Assembly (NCBI GenBank): GCA_004322535.1
Contig: SCUZ01000064.1
Location: 48,730 to 112,729 of the forward strand
Direction: 5' to 3'
DNA from: Rugosibacter sp.
GTDB lineage: Bacteria; Pseudomonadota; Gammaproteobacteria; Burkholderiales; Rhodocyclaceae
DNA: 64,000 bases
Positions 48,563 through 59,525 of this stretch are shown here, piece by piece. A model generated the notes under the pieces. That model saw nothing but the letters and a program-made list of their open reading frames with translations. It did not search any database and had not been told where the DNA came from. A program made the translations under genes and the position numbers. The first letter of the stretch is position 1. Each line of letters opens with the position of its first letter.

Positions 48563-49060
48563 ATGGATCCGGAGCTTGCCGCCTTGTCCCTGGCGATCGG
48601 TCAAGCCGCCATGACCCGCATTGCTACTATTGCCACGGCAGAATCCTGTACCGGCGGCTGGGCAGCGCAAGTCATTACGCATACCGCAGGCAGTTCCGCA
48701 TGGTTCGACCGCGGGTTTATCACTTATTCCAACGCCGCCAAAAGTGACATGCTAGGCGTACAAGACCAGACGCTTGCCACCCACGGGGCGGTCAGTGAAG
48801 CCACAGCGCGAGAAATGGCGCTGGGTGCCTTAATGCATTCTTCCGCGTCCCACGCGCTAGCAATTACCGGCATTGCCGGCCCGGCAGGCGGGTCTGCCGC
48901 CAAGCCGATCGGCACCATCTGTTTTGCCTGGTGTTGTGCAGGGCAACCACCCTCTGCTGAAACCCTGTGTTTTTCAGGTGACCGTGAAGCCATTCGCCGC
49001 CAGGCGGTGATTCATGCGCTTAACGGATTACTTGCTCGCTTGGTTGAAAGCCCACAGTAA
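48563..49060 (+). CDS. CinA-type nicotinamide-nucleotide amidohydrolase
   Basis: IATAESCTGGWAAQVITHTAGSSAWFDRGFITYSNAAKSDMLGV. Confidence 0.93.
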   Translation: MDPELAALSLAIGQAAMTRIATIATAESCTGGWAAQVITHTAGSSAWFDRGFITYSNAAKSDMLGVQDQTLATHGAVSEATAREMALGALMHSSASHALAITGIAGPAGGSAAKPIGTICFAWCCAGQPPSAETLCFSGDREAIRRQAVIHALNGLLARLVESPQ

Positions 49061-49123
49061 GCCAAGTCGGCAAAAACTATGCCATCCATGCCATAATCAA
49101 AACTATCTACTAGGACAGAACTC

Positions 49124-50152
49124 ATGGACGAAAATAAAAGCAAAGCACTTCAAGCCGCACTAGCCCAGATTGAAAAACAGTTTGGCAAAGGCTCAATCAT
49201 GAAAATGGGCGAAGGCAATGTCAGCGATGACATTCAAACCGTCTCGACAGGCTCTCTGGGACTGGATATTGCCTTGGGCATCGGCGGTTTGCCGCGGGGT
49301 CGCGTCGTTGAAATTTATGGCCCGGAGTCTTCCGGCAAAACTACCTTATGCTTGCACGTGGTGGCTGAAATTCAGAAAGCGGGTGGGGTTGCTGCCTATA
49401 TCGATGCAGAAAATGCACTCGACCCCGGCTATGCCGCCAAGCTTGGCGTGAATGTTCCCGACATGCTGATCTCGCAACCCGATACGGGCGAACAGGGTCT
49501 GGAAATCGCTGACATGCTGGTTCGTTCCGGTGGCGTCGATCTTGTGGTCATTGATTCGGTCGCCGCACTCACGCCCCGCGCTGAAATCGAAGGCGAAATG
49601 GGTGACCAACTGCCGGGCCTGCAAGCACGGCTGATGTCGCAAGCCTTGCGCAAGCTGACATCGAACATCAAGCGCACCAATACGCTGGTTATTTTCATCA
49701 ACCAGATCCGCATGAAGATCGGCGTCATGTTTGGCAGCCCCGAAACAACCACTGGTGGCAATGCGCTCAAGTTTTATGCCTCGGTACGAATGGATATCCG
49801 ACGCACTGGCGCCATCAAAAAAGGTGACGAGGTGATTGGTAACGAAACCCGCGTCAAAGTGGTCAAGAACAAGGTGGCACCCCCATTTCGCGAAGCACAT
49901 TTCGACATTCTCTACGGGGAAGGCATTTCACGCGAAGGCGAAATCGTCGAACTGGGTGTTGTGCACAAGATCGTCGAAAAATCCGGTGCCTGGTATGCGT
50001 ATAACGGCGAAAAAATTGGTCAAGGCAAAGACAACGCACGCGATTTTCTGCGTGAACGCCCCCAGCTTGCCACTGAGATTGAAAACAAAGTGCGCGCGGC
50101 CGTTGGTGTTGTCGGACTCAGCACCTCCCCGAGCACCCCAGCGGCCGAGTAA
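49124..50152 (+). CDS. recA: Recombinase RecA
   Basis: [15 protein letters not shown]...[21 protein letters not shown]. Confidence 0.98.
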   Translation: MDENKSKALQAALAQIEKQFGKGSIMKMGEGNVSDDIQTVSTGSLGLDIALGIGGLPRGRVVEIYGPESSGKTTLCLHVVAEIQKAGGVAAYIDAENALDPGYAAKLGVNVPDMLISQPDTGEQGLEIADMLVRSGGVDLVVIDSVAALTPRAEIEGEMGDQLPGLQARLMSQALRKLTSNIKRTNTLVIFINQIRMKIGVMFGSPETTTGGNALKFYASVRMDIRRTGAIKKGDEVIGNETRVKVVKNKVAPPFREAHFDILYGEGISREGEIVELGVVHKIVEKSGAWYAYNGEKIGQGKDNARDFLRERPQLATEIENKVRAAVGVVGLSTSPSTPAAE

Positions 50153-50157
50153 TTCGT

Positions 50158-50646
50158 TTGAATGCACTACGCAGCCGGGCGATCAGACTTCTCGCTCGGC
50201 GCGAACATACCCGTGCTGAACTCGCCAATAAGTTGGCGGCGCACGGAACACAGGAAGAAATTAACGCCGTGATTGCTGAACTCCAAGCTTGCTATCTTCA
50301 ATCGGATGCCCGCTTCGCGGAAAGCTATGTGCGTTCCCAAGCTCCCCGTTTGGGCATCTTGCGCCTGCGACATAACATGTTAACCAAAGGTCTTGACCGC
50401 GAATTAGTCGAATCGCTTCTCGTAGCTGCCGATATGCCAGACGATCTGGTGCGCGCCCGCAGCCTTTGGAGCAGAAGGTTTGGGGCAGTCCCCGCCAATC
50501 CCAAAGAATGGGCACGTCAAGCCCGTTTTCTGCAAGCCCGGGGGTTTGCCAGCGATACAGTTCGGCGCCTGCTCAAAGACCCTTTGGGTGGAGTTGAAGC
50601 CCCGTTGGTGGAAGAGAAATTTTCTTCGGGAGAAGAAGGCGCATGA
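50158..50646 (+). CDS. recX: Recombination regulator RecX
   Basis: [18 protein letters not shown]...; directly after recA. Confidence 0.9.
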   Translation: MNALRSRAIRLLARREHTRAELANKLAAHGTQEEINAVIAELQACYLQSDARFAESYVRSQAPRLGILRLRHNMLTKGLDRELVESLLVAADMPDDLVRARSLWSRRFGAVPANPKEWARQARFLQARGFASDTVRRLLKDPLGGVEAPLVEEKFSSGEEGA

Positions 50647-51410
50647 CAGCTGGAACCACAACTCTGTCAGCGCATAACCTGCGCAAAAAATATAAATCAC
50701 GCACCGTCGTAACAGACGTTTCGTTTGAAGTCGCTGCCGGAGAAGTTGTTGGCCTACTCGGCCCTAACGGCGCAGGAAAAACTACCTGTTTTTACATGGT
50801 CGTCGGTTTGGTCGCCGCTGATGGGGGCGAAATTCGCATTGATAGTAATGAAAGCGAAGGCAAAAAAGGCGTGGAACATAACCGGCTAACCCATATGCCG
50901 ATTCATCAACGTGCGCGCCTCGGCCTCTCTTATTTGCCGCAAGAAAATTCGGTCTTTAGAAAACTGACCGTAGATGAAAATATCCGTGCGGTGCTCGAGC
51001 TGCAAGATCTTGAAAAAGAAGAAATCGATGACCGACTACAAGTTTTACTAGAAGAATTACACATTACTCATATTCGTAAAAGCTTGGCAATTTCTCTTTC
51101 GGGTGGCGAACGACGACGGGTTGAAATAGCGCGTGCGTTAGCTACCCGCCCACGCTTTATCCTTTTAGATGAACCCTTTGCTGGCGTTGATCCCATCGCG
51201 GTAGTTGATATTCAATTCATTATTCGCTTTCTGAAAGAACGTGGTATTGGTGTTTTGATTACTGATCACAATGTGCGTGAAACCTTGGGTATTTGTGATC
51301 GCGCCACCATTATTAACGATGGGCTCGTGCTAGCTGCTGGACATCCCGCCGAGATTGTTGATAATGAAAACGTGCGCCGCATTTATCTCGGCGAGCACTT
51401 CAGAATGTGA
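50643..51410 (+). CDS. lptB: LPS export ABC transporter ATP-binding protein
   Basis: [21 protein letters not shown]...[20 protein letters not shown]...[13 protein letters not shown]. Confidence 0.93.
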   Translation: MTAGTTTLSAHNLRKKYKSRTVVTDVSFEVAAGEVVGLLGPNGAGKTTCFYMVVGLVAADGGEIRIDSNESEGKKGVEHNRLTHMPIHQRARLGLSYLPQENSVFRKLTVDENIRAVLELQDLEKEEIDDRLQVLLEELHITHIRKSLAISLSGGERRRVEIARALATRPRFILLDEPFAGVDPIAVVDIQFIIRFLKERGIGVLITDHNVRETLGICDRATIINDGLVLAAGHPAEIVDNENVRRIYLGEHFRM

Positions 51411-52864
51411 TGAAACAATCACTCCAACTTAAAGTTTCGCAGCACCTGACGTTGACGCCTCAGTTACAACAGGCCATTCGTCTACTGCAACTCTCGACAC
51501 TTGAGCTCAACGCGGAAATTGACCAAGCCCTGCAAGAAAACCCCTTGCTGGAACGTATTGAATCCGATCAACAAACCTACACTTCATCACTGGATCTCCC
51601 CACGCCCGCGTCCACCGCGTCCGAAACACCCGGAACAAGTGAGTCTTTTGAAGAGCCTGCCGAATTCGGCAGCCGTGACGAAGAAGGCTGGGGCATTGAG
51701 TTTTCCAGTAACACTGGCCCGCGCGACCCTAACGATGATGACCTCGATAGTGGTGAAACTCAAACTGCCAGCATGAGCCTGCAAGAACACCTTAATACAC
51801 AACTCATGATGTCGCCCCTGTCTGATCGCGAACGTGTGCTCACGGCTTTGCTGATTGAATCCCTGAATGATGATGGCTATCTCATGCAGTCACTTGATGA
51901 TTTGCTGGAGCTATTTCCAAAAGAAGAAACGAATCACGAAACACTGCGCGCAGAACTGGCCAGCGCGCTGTGTCACGTACAAAATTTTGACCCGCCTGGT
52001 GTCGGCGCCCGCAGCGCTAAAGAATGCCTCACCTTGCAACTAAACAACCTGCGGCCATCCCCCGAAGGCCAGCTGGCGCTAAGCATTGTTGCAAACCACC
52101 TGGACCACTTGGCGGCGCATGATTTTCTCCGCATCAAAAAATCTCTGCGTTGTTCCGACGACGAATTACGTCTAGCGCAAGAACTCATTTGCTCGCTCAA
52201 TCCACATCCCGGATCGCAATTTTCTGCACTGGATATACGCTACGTGATTCCTGATGTCACCGTAAAAAAAGTGCGGAAAGAATGGGTGGTGACGCTTAAC
52301 AACGAGGCCATGCCAAGGCTGCGCATCAACAAGCTTTATGCCGATATTTTGCGGGGGACCAGCAACGGCACAGGCAGTTCGGCCGGGCTAGCGGCTCAGT
52401 TGCAAGAAGCCAAATGGCTGATTAAAAATGTGCAACAACGGTTTGATACCATTTTGCGAGTATCGCAAGCCATCGTTGATCGTCAGCGCGCCTTCTTTGA
52501 GCATGGCGCCGTTGCCATGCGCCCATTAGTCCTGCGCGAAATAGCAGAAGCCGTCAATCTGCATGAATCAACGATTTCCCGCGTGACCACCCAGAAATAT
52601 CTGGCAAGTCCGCGCGGCGTTTATGAGCTTAAATACTTTTTTGGCAGCCATGTCGCCACAGATTCTGGCGGCGCGGCGTCAAGCACTGCAATACGTGCAC
52701 TGATCAAGCAACTGGTCAGTTCCGAGGACGGCAAAAAACCCCTCTCGGATGCGCGTATTGCGGATATTCTGGGCGAGCAAGGGATCGTCGTAGCACGCCG
52801 CACCGTAGCAAAGTATCGAGAATTGTTACACATCCCGCCCGTCAATCTCAGAAAAAGTCTCTGA
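51407..52864 (+). CDS. rpoN: RNA polymerase sigma-54 factor
   Basis: [27 protein letters not shown]...[15 protein letters not shown] RpoN box. Confidence 0.97.
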   Translation: MMKQSLQLKVSQHLTLTPQLQQAIRLLQLSTLELNAEIDQALQENPLLERIESDQQTYTSSLDLPTPASTASETPGTSESFEEPAEFGSRDEEGWGIEFSSNTGPRDPNDDDLDSGETQTASMSLQEHLNTQLMMSPLSDRERVLTALLIESLNDDGYLMQSLDDLLELFPKEETNHETLRAELASALCHVQNFDPPGVGARSAKECLTLQLNNLRPSPEGQLALSIVANHLDHLAAHDFLRIKKSLRCSDDELRLAQELICSLNPHPGSQFSALDIRYVIPDVTVKKVRKEWVVTLNNEAMPRLRINKLYADILRGTSNGTGSSAGLAAQLQEAKWLIKNVQQRFDTILRVSQAIVDRQRAFFEHGAVAMRPLVLREIAEAVNLHESTISRVTTQKYLASPRGVYELKYFFGSHVATDSGGAASSTAIRALIKQLVSSEDGKKPLSDARIADILGEQGIVVARRTVAKYRELLHIPPVNLRKSL

Positions 52865-52888
52865 GCAACCCACTGACAAGGAAATTAT

Positions 52889-53221
52889 ATGAACCTCAAT
52901 CTCACCGGTCATCATGTTGAAATTACCCCCGCCCTGCGTGACTATGTCAATTTGAAGCTGGATCGGGTGGTCCGCCATTTTGATCATGTCACCAGCACGC
53001 ATGTCATCCTTTCCGTGGACAAGCTGCAACAGAAAGCTGAAGTGACGCTGCACGTCAAAGGCAGGGATATTCATGCTGATGCAACGGATATCGATCTTTA
53101 TGCAGCCATTGACCAGCTAGCCGACAAACTGAATCGTCAGATCGTCAAACACAAAGAAAAAATCTCTACACACCACCGCGACAAGCAGGTGGATATAAGT
53201 AACCCCACAAATAACCCTTAA
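52889..53221 (+). CDS. hpf: Ribosome hibernation promoting factor / sigma-54 modulation protein
   Basis: MNLNLTGHHVEITPALRDYVNLKLDRVVRHFDHV. Confidence 0.95.
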   Translation: MNLNLTGHHVEITPALRDYVNLKLDRVVRHFDHVTSTHVILSVDKLQQKAEVTLHVKGRDIHADATDIDLYAAIDQLADKLNRQIVKHKEKISTHHRDKQVDISNPTNNP

Positions 53222-53307
53222 TCCACTGCCCCCGCCGCACGATATACTCCGCGCCGCTGCTGGTAAGCATCTGAAAAGTACCCGATAATTTTCCCGCGCA
53301 TCCCTTC

Positions 53308-53766
53308 ATGAATCACATAGCCAACCTGCTGTCTCTTGATAATGTTGTCGCCGCGCTTGATGCAAGCAGCAAGAAGCGCGTCTTTGAAGATGCCGGCATT
53401 CTTTTCGAGAATCATCAGGGCATTGCGCGCAGCGTAGTATATGAAGCCCTTTTTGCGCGGGAAAAACTCGGCTCCACAGGCCTTGGGCAAGGCGTCGCCA
53501 TACCGCATGGACGCATCAAGGGGCTCAAAAAACCACTGGGTGCATTTTTTCGCCTGGAAGCGCCTGTGCAATTCGAGGCGCCTGACGGCAAACCCGTCAG
53601 CCATATCTTTGTACTGCTCGTGCCGGAAGCCGCCAACGAGCAGCACCTGCAATTGCTATCAGAACTCGCGCAAATGTTTTCCAACCGCACCTTTCGTGAA
53701 CAACTCGCCAGTGCACCCGATACTGCAACTTTGCATAGCCTGTTTGCCAAATGGAACGCCAACTAA
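53308..53766 (+). CDS. ptsN: PTS IIA-like nitrogen regulatory protein
   Basis: FEDAGILFENHQGIARSVVYEALFAREKLGSTGLGQGVAIPHGRIKGL. Confidence 0.94.
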   Translation: MNHIANLLSLDNVVAALDASSKKRVFEDAGILFENHQGIARSVVYEALFAREKLGSTGLGQGVAIPHGRIKGLKKPLGAFFRLEAPVQFEAPDGKPVSHIFVLLVPEAANEQHLQLLSELAQMFSNRTFREQLASAPDTATLHSLFAKWNAN

Positions 53767-54689
53767 TCGTCTCGCAGCTATTTGAACGTAACCGGGAACG
53801 GTTGCAGCTTACCTGGGTAAGTGGCGCCTTAACGCGAGTCATCTCGGCCAAAGAAGAATTTGTAGCCCCTGCCGATTTGGTTGGTCACTTGAATCTCATG
53901 CACCCGGAACGCATACAGGTCATCGGCGCACCAGAGCTTGCGTGGGCGGCGCGGCAAGCGCCGGAAAAAGTAAAGCGTCATATGCAAACGATCTACAACG
54001 CACGGCCACCCGTGTTGATCGTCACCGATGGGCTAGTTGTGTCCGAAGAGATTCAGCGCGACTGTGAACTATCAGATACGCCACTACTAAAAACACCACT
54101 GCCTGCCGCTTATGTCATCGACACACTGCGCCATTTTGTTTCCCGCCAGTTGGCTGAAACAATCGCCTTGCACGGCGTGCTGATGGATGTCTTGGGGATG
54201 GGGGTTTTGATCACTGGCGACTCTGGCGCGGGCAAGAGCGAACTCGCACTAGAACTCATTTCGCGGGGTCACGGTCTGGTCGCCGATGATGTCGTCGATG
54301 TGTCCCGCATCGGCCTGGATGTACTCGAAGGCCGATGCCCTGATCTGCTGCGCGATTTCCTTGAAGTGCGCGGGCTGGGACTCATTAATATCCGTACAGT
54401 TTTTGGCGAAACCGCCTGCCGTCGCAAAATACGCTTGAAACTCATTGTGCATTTGCAAAAACCTGCACGTGGCGTTCCTGAAGCGGCACGCCTGCCGTTG
54501 GATGCCCAGAATGAAACCATTTTGGGCGTGCCAATACCTCGCGTTACACTACCTATTGCCGCTGGCCGCAATCTGGCAGTGCTGCTTGAGGCCGCCGTGC
54601 GCGTCACTATCCTGGGCTTGCGCGGTATCAACAGCATGCAAGAGTTCCTTGACCGCCAGGAAAATGCACTGCAAGCCGACAACGGGTAA
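53751..54689 (+). CDS. hprK: HPr(Ser) kinase/phosphorylase
   Basis: ITGDSGAGKSELALELISRGHGLVADDVVDVSRI...LEVRGLGLINIRTVFGETA. Confidence 0.95.
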   Translation: MERQLIVSQLFERNRERLQLTWVSGALTRVISAKEEFVAPADLVGHLNLMHPERIQVIGAPELAWAARQAPEKVKRHMQTIYNARPPVLIVTDGLVVSEEIQRDCELSDTPLLKTPLPAAYVIDTLRHFVSRQLAETIALHGVLMDVLGMGVLITGDSGAGKSELALELISRGHGLVADDVVDVSRIGLDVLEGRCPDLLRDFLEVRGLGLINIRTVFGETACRRKIRLKLIVHLQKPARGVPEAARLPLDAQNETILGVPIPRVTLPIAAGRNLAVLLEAAVRVTILGLRGINSMQEFLDRQENALQADNG

Positions 54690-54800
54690 GTCAACTAAAT
54701 CCTGCGATTATCGTTATACAGTGCGATGGCCCCGTTGTCGCAAGTCATTTTTTCTACCATTGCCGACACTGCCATTACCTATCTCACCAAGGAGAGCACA

Positions 54801-55109
54801 ATGAACCATCGACTACTCATTATTCTGGCATCCCTATTCGCTGCCAATGTCGCACTGGCACAAAGTCCTGCTGCGGCCCCTGCAACAGCCTCCGCCGGCA
54901 ACTGCGAATCCAGTGCTGTCAGCAAAACAGGCAAGCCACTACACGGCGCAGCGAAAGCGGCTTACATGAAGAAATGTGCCGGAGAAGCCGCACCAGCAGC
55001 AAAAGGAAAAGCGACGCAACAAAACAAAATGGTCAGCTGCAACAAAGAAGCCAAAGGCAAAACAGGCGACGAACGCAAAGCCTTCATGAAAGACTGCCTG
55101 TCGAAGTAA
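54801..55109 (+). CDS. PsiF repeat family protein
   Basis: Signal peptide; two PsiF-like repeats (MKKCAGEAAPAAKG..., NKEAKGKTGDERKAFMKDCLSK); RBS ggagag. Confidence 0.82.
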   Translation: MNHRLLIILASLFAANVALAQSPAAAPATASAGNCESSAVSKTGKPLHGAAKAAYMKKCAGEAAPAAKGKATQQNKMVSCNKEAKGKTGDERKAFMKDCLSK

Positions 55110-55132
55110 GCATCGCATTGTTTTTACCTCAC

Positions 55133-55159
55133 GCCGACCATCGTGGGTCGGCTTTTTTT
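55133..55159 (+). terminator. Rho-independent terminator after the psiF-like gene
   Basis: GCCGACC-atcgtg-GGTCGGC followed by TTTTTTT. Confidence 0.92.
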
Positions 55160-55372
55160 GATGGACAGGGCACATTACGCAACGAATAACGTGCTTTTTT
55201 CCTGCATATATTATGGTTCCCTACCTGGCCTTTGCATCCATACTTGACCAGTTTATCCTGGCTGGCGTGGACTCGTGCAGGATTAATCCTTTGTCATTAC
55301 CTGCGCAGAAGACAGGTGCCGTGTAGCTGGCGGACACAACAATAATACTTGCTCAAGGAGATTGATATTCGC

Positions 55373-58300
55373 ATGGCCGCACAATCCATCAATCCAGATG
55401 ACAGCGGTTTCTTCTGGCAAATTTACAACGAGGCCAGGGATCCCATTCTGTTGACCAAGGATGGCCGCTTTCTTGATTGCAATCAGGCCGCCCTGGCGCA
55501 GCTGGGCTTACGCGACAAAGCCGAACTCTGTCACCTGACGCTGATTTCGGTCTCGCCGCCTTTGCAACCTGATGGCCGTGCCTCGGCTGAAAAGCTGACT
55601 GAAGTGTCGAAGCTTATCGCACAAGCCGGATATCACCGCTTCGAGTGGGCGTGCAAACGGGCGGACGGCTCCCTGTTCGATATCGAAGTCACGGCCACAG
55701 TCATCACCATCAATGACGAGCCGGTGTTCCACGCACATTGGCGCGACATTGGCGAGCAAAAGCGCCTGGCCAGGGAACTGCACGAAAGCCAGGAGGCGGC
55801 ACGCAAAATTTTTGACGAGGCCGCCGACCCTGTCATCCTGTTCAAGCAAAGTGTTGCGGTTGATTGCAACAAGGCCGCATTGCAACAGCTCGGGTATCAA
55901 CGCAACCAGGATTTGCTGGGCCTTACCCCCCAAGACATCTCGCCACCGGTTCAGGAGAACGGGCAGCAAACAAAAGACCGCCAAACGGAAGTGACCGCCG
56001 CCGCGCTACGCGACGGTAAAAATAGTTTCGAGTGGCTGTTAAAGCGTACCGATGGTTCGCTAATCGAGACTGAAACTACGCTCACCACCATTACTGTGCA
56101 TGATGAGGAAATACGGCATATGCGCTGGCGCGACATTGGCGAGCAAAAGCGCCTGGCCAGGGAACTGCGTGAAAGTCAGGAGGCGGCACGCAAAATTTTT
56201 GACGAGGCCGCCGACCCCGTAATTCTGTACAAAAAAGGCGTTGCAGTCGATTGCAACAAGGCAGCGCTGCAACAACTCGGGTATCAGCGCAAACAGGATT
56301 TGCTGGGCCTTACCCCCGAAGACATATCGCCACAGGTTCAGGAGAGCGGGCAGCAAACAAAAGACCGCGAAGCAGAAGTGATCGCCGCCGCGCTGCGCGA
56401 TGGTACAAAGGGTTTCGAGTGGCAATTGAAGCGCACTGACGGCTCGCTGATCGAGACTGAAATCACGCTCACCGCCATTACCGTGCATGGTGAGGAGGTG
56501 CTGCACATACGCTGGCGCGACATCGGCGAACAAAAACGCCTGGCCAAGGAACTGCGCGAAAGCGAAGAGTCCTTCCGGCGGATTTTTGATGAAGCCGCTG
56601 CACCGCTCATGCTCATAAAAAATGATGGCCGTATTTTCGACAGCAATCAGGCCGCAGTACGGTTGTTTGGTTACCCCAGCAAGCAGCTTCTTGCCGGCAA
56701 ATCGCCGACAGAGATGGCTTTGCCCTGGCAGCCGGACGGGCGCGTTTCTACCCAGATGGCGCACGAGATGATCACCATCACGCTACACAAGGGGTACCAC
56801 CATTTCGGGTGGCAGATGCGATGCATGGATGGCTCCCTCGTGGATACGGAAATCACCCTGACAAGGATAACCGTGCATGGCGAAACGTTGATCCATGCGC
56901 AAATACGCGACCTGACCGAGCAAAACCGCCTGCGCACCGCGCTATATGCCGAAAAGGAGCGCGCGGAGATTACCCTTGCCTCGATCGGTGATGCCGTCAT
57001 CACGACCGACGCCGAAGGGTGCATCACCTTCATCAACCATGTGGCCAGCCAGCTCACTGGCTGGCTGGCGAGCGAGGCTATCGGGCAACCTATGGCCGAC
57101 GTCTTTCATATCGTCAATGAAACCACCCGTGCGCGGGTGGTTAGCCCGGTCGATGAGGTGTTGAAGAATGGCAAAACGGTCAACCTTGCCAATCACACGG
57201 TGCTGATTGCGCGTGATGGCAAGGAATACAACATTGAGGATTCGGCCGCGCCTATCTTCCTGCGTGACGACACGCTTCTGGGCTGCGTCCTGGTTTTCCA
57301 TGATGTTTCCGAAAAACACCAGTTGCTGAAAAGTGTGCGCTGGCAGGCGGGGCACGATGTGCTCACTGGCCTGCCGAATCGTGTCTTACTTGCCGACCGG
57401 TTTCAGCGGGCATTGGCGAACGCCCGCCGCCAGAAAAATCTGCTGGGCGTGTGCTTGATGGATCTGGATCAGTTCAAACCGGTGAATGATCTGTATGGTC
57501 ACGATATGGGCGACCGCCTGCTGATTGAAGTCACCGCCCGCATGAATCAGGCCGTGCGCAGCGAGGATACTGTCGCCCGGCTCGGCGGCGACGAGTTTGT
57601 CATGTTGCTGGGCGGTCTTGCCGACCGCCAGCAACTGGAACTTGTCCTGCGGCGCATCCTTGAAACCGTCTCTGCGCCGTATGTTATAGAAGAACACACG
57701 ATCAGCATTTCGGCCAGTATTGGCGTAGCCATTTATCCGCTTGATGAAGCCGATGCCGATACCCTGCTGCGCCACGCCGATCAGGCGATGTATCTGGCCA
57801 AGCAGGCAGGGCGCAACCGCTTCCACTGGTTCGACGTTGCGAACGACCGGCAGGCACAAACTTCGCAGCAGACGCTGGCCCGCATCCGCGAGGCTCTGCA
57901 GGACGATGAGCTGTGTCTGCATTACCAACCCAAGGTCAATATGCGCAATGGCAACATCGTTGGCATGGAAGCCTTGCTACGCTGGCAACACCCACAACAA
58001 GGTCTCGTACCACCGATGGATTTTCTGCCCCTGGCCGAACAGCATGATCTGATTATCGAGATTGGCGAATGGGTCATCGAGCAGGCGTTGCAGCAAAACG
58101 CCACCATGTGGTCAGCGGCAGGAAAGGACTGGCCAATCAGCGTAAATATCGCTGCTCGCCATTTTCAGTTGTCGGATTTTCTTGATCGATTGAAAGCCAT
58201 TCTCGCACGCCATCCTGAATCGCCACCGCAGCAACTGGAACTCGAAATTCTCGAATCTGTCGCATTGGGTGACATACAACACGTACAGCAACTGATTTAC

Positions 58301-59083
58301 TCGTGTCAGGCACTGGGTGTCAAGTTTTCGCTGGATGACTTCGGCACGGGTTATTCTTCACTCAGCTACCTCAAACGGCTGCCAGCCGACACGCTCAAAA
58401 TTGACCAGTCCTTTGTACGCGACATGCTTGATGATACCGACGACTTAGCCATGATTGAAGCGGTGATCAACCTGGCATCGGCATTTAACCGTGCGCTGAT
58501 TGCCGAAGGCGTAGAAACCGCAGAACACGGTGTCATGCTAATGCGTTTGGGTTGTGATATCGGCCAAGGCTATGGCATTGCTCGCCCCATGCCGGCTTCG
58601 CAAGTGCTGGACTGGGCAGCACAATTCACTCCTGACCCGAAATGGCGCCAGTGGGCCAATGCGCAAAAATGGGATATCAGCGACTTTCCGCTACTGGTAG
58701 CCGAGCATGATCACCTGGCTTGGATCAAGCAGGTGCTTGACACAGTGGCGAACCAAGCACCGTTGTCACTCACTCATGAGCAACTAACCAACCATCATCT
58801 GTGCCGTTTTGGCCTCTGGTATTACAGTCACGGCCAAGCGCGTTATGGACATTTACCCGAATTCACCTCGCTTGAACCGGTTCACGCCGAGATTCACCGC
58901 ACCGGCACACAAATCATTCACCTGCACAGCACCGACCAGCAGACGGCAGCCCGGGCGCTCTGCCAGACCTTGCTGACATTGAAAAATAACATCGTAGACC
59001 TTCTGTATGCATTGCACCGCGTAGCGTTAACCGGAAATGAAGCCGAACTCCGCATTTCGCATGACCCGGTAGATAGTTTGTAA
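55373..59083 (+). CDS. Multi-PAS GGDEF-EAL protein with C-terminal CZB-like region
   Basis: Four or more PAS units (RDIGEQKRLARELRESQEAARKIFDEAADPVIL repeats), RLGGDEFVMLLGG, EALLRWQHPQQG; C-terminal HxxC-type HLCRFGLWYY. Confidence 0.9.
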   Translation: MAAQSINPDDSGFFWQIYNEARDPILLTKDGRFLDCNQAALAQLGLRDKAELCHLTLISVSPPLQPDGRASAEKLTEVSKLIAQAGYHRFEWACKRADGSLFDIEVTATVITINDEPVFHAHWRDIGEQKRLARELHESQEAARKIFDEAADPVILFKQSVAVDCNKAALQQLGYQRNQDLLGLTPQDISPPVQENGQQTKDRQTEVTAAALRDGKNSFEWLLKRTDGSLIETETTLTTITVHDEEIRHMRWRDIGEQKRLARELRESQEAARKIFDEAADPVILYKKGVAVDCNKAALQQLGYQRKQDLLGLTPEDISPQVQESGQQTKDREAEVIAAALRDGTKGFEWQLKRTDGSLIETEITLTAITVHGEEVLHIRWRDIGEQKRLAKELRESEESFRRIFDEAAAPLMLIKNDGRIFDSNQAAVRLFGYPSKQLLAGKSPTEMALPWQPDGRVSTQMAHEMITITLHKGYHHFGWQMRCMDGSLVDTEITLTRITVHGETLIHAQIRDLTEQNRLRTALYAEKERAEITLASIGDAVITTDAEGCITFINHVASQLTGWLASEAIGQPMADVFHIVNETTRARVVSPVDEVLKNGKTVNLANHTVLIARDGKEYNIEDSAAPIFLRDDTLLGCVLVFHDVSEKHQLLKSVRWQAGHDVLTGLPNRVLLADRFQRALANARRQKNLLGVCLMDLDQFKPVNDLYGHDMGDRLLIEVTARMNQAVRSEDTVARLGGDEFVMLLGGLADRQQLELVLRRILETVSAPYVIEEHTISISASIGVAIYPLDEADADTLLRHADQAMYLAKQAGRNRFHWFDVANDRQAQTSQQTLARIREALQDDELCLHYQPKVNMRNGNIVGMEALLRWQHPQQGLVPPMDFLPLAEQHDLIIEIGEWVIEQALQQNATMWSAAGKDWPISVNIAARHFQLSDFLDRLKAILARHPESPPQQLELEILESVALGDIQHVQQLIYSCQALGVKFSLDDFGTGYSSLSYLKRLPADTLKIDQSFVRDMLDDTDDLAMIEAVINLASAFNRALIAEGVETAEHGVMLMRLGCDIGQGYGIARPMPASQVLDWAAQFTPDPKWRQWANAQKWDISDFPLLVAEHDHLAWIKQVLDTVANQAPLSLTHEQLTNHHLCRFGLWYYSHGQARYGHLPEFTSLEPVHAEIHRTGTQIIHLHSTDQQTAARALCQTLLTLKNNIVDLLYALHRVALTGNEAELRISHDPVDSL
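55741..56600 (+). repeat. Tandem PAS coding repeats, 387-bp period
   Basis: GCGCGACATYGGCGARCAAAARCGCCTGGCCARGGAACTG at 55741, 56128 and 56515. Confidence 0.93.
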
Positions 59084-59106
59084 GTCGCATTGAGTCAGAG
59101 CACTCC

Positions 59107-59139
59107 GACAAGCAACGTGCGGAGATTTACATGCTTGTC
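59107..59139. repeat. 8-bp inverted repeat with 17-nt spacer
   Basis: GACAAGCA (59107-59114) / TGCTTGTC (59132-59139). Confidence 0.6.
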
Positions 59140-59214
59140 TCGCGCTTATCCATGCGTAAAAAGACCATTTTTTCGTGTAACGTGTGGCCTCTTTTTTTAT
59201 TTTGGAGTGACCGC

Positions 59215-59523
59215 ATGAGTCATTTTCAACGGCATGTGTTTTTTTGCACCAATCAGCGTGCGGCGGGTGAATCCTGCTGCAACAGCTTAAGCGCGAGCGA
59301 ATTACGCAGCTATGCCAAAGACCGCATCAAGACCTTGGGAAACTCGCTACCTGGTGCTACCCGTATCAATAGCGCAGGCTGTCTTGACCGCTGCGAACTG
59401 GGGCCGGTTCTGGTGATCTATCCGGAAGCTGTCTGGTACACCTATGTGGATAAAGAAGATATCGATGAAATTATTGATCAGCATTTAGTGCGCGGCCGCG
59501 TGGTTGAACGCCTGAAGGTGTAA
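59215..59523 (+). CDS. (2Fe-2S) ferredoxin domain protein
   Basis: RHVFFCTNQRAAGESCCNS...RINSAGCLDRCELGPVLVIYPEAVWYTYVDKEDIDEII; ATG 59215. Confidence 0.9.
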   Translation: MSHFQRHVFFCTNQRAAGESCCNSLSASELRSYAKDRIKTLGNSLPGATRINSAGCLDRCELGPVLVIYPEAVWYTYVDKEDIDEIIDQHLVRGRVVERLKV

Positions 59524-59525
59524 AC

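Noticed and set aside
49061-49123. LexA/SOS box upstream of recA
   Set aside because: No convincing CTGT-N8-ACAG palindrome seen; the recA promoter or a different SOS box cannot be resolved by eye.
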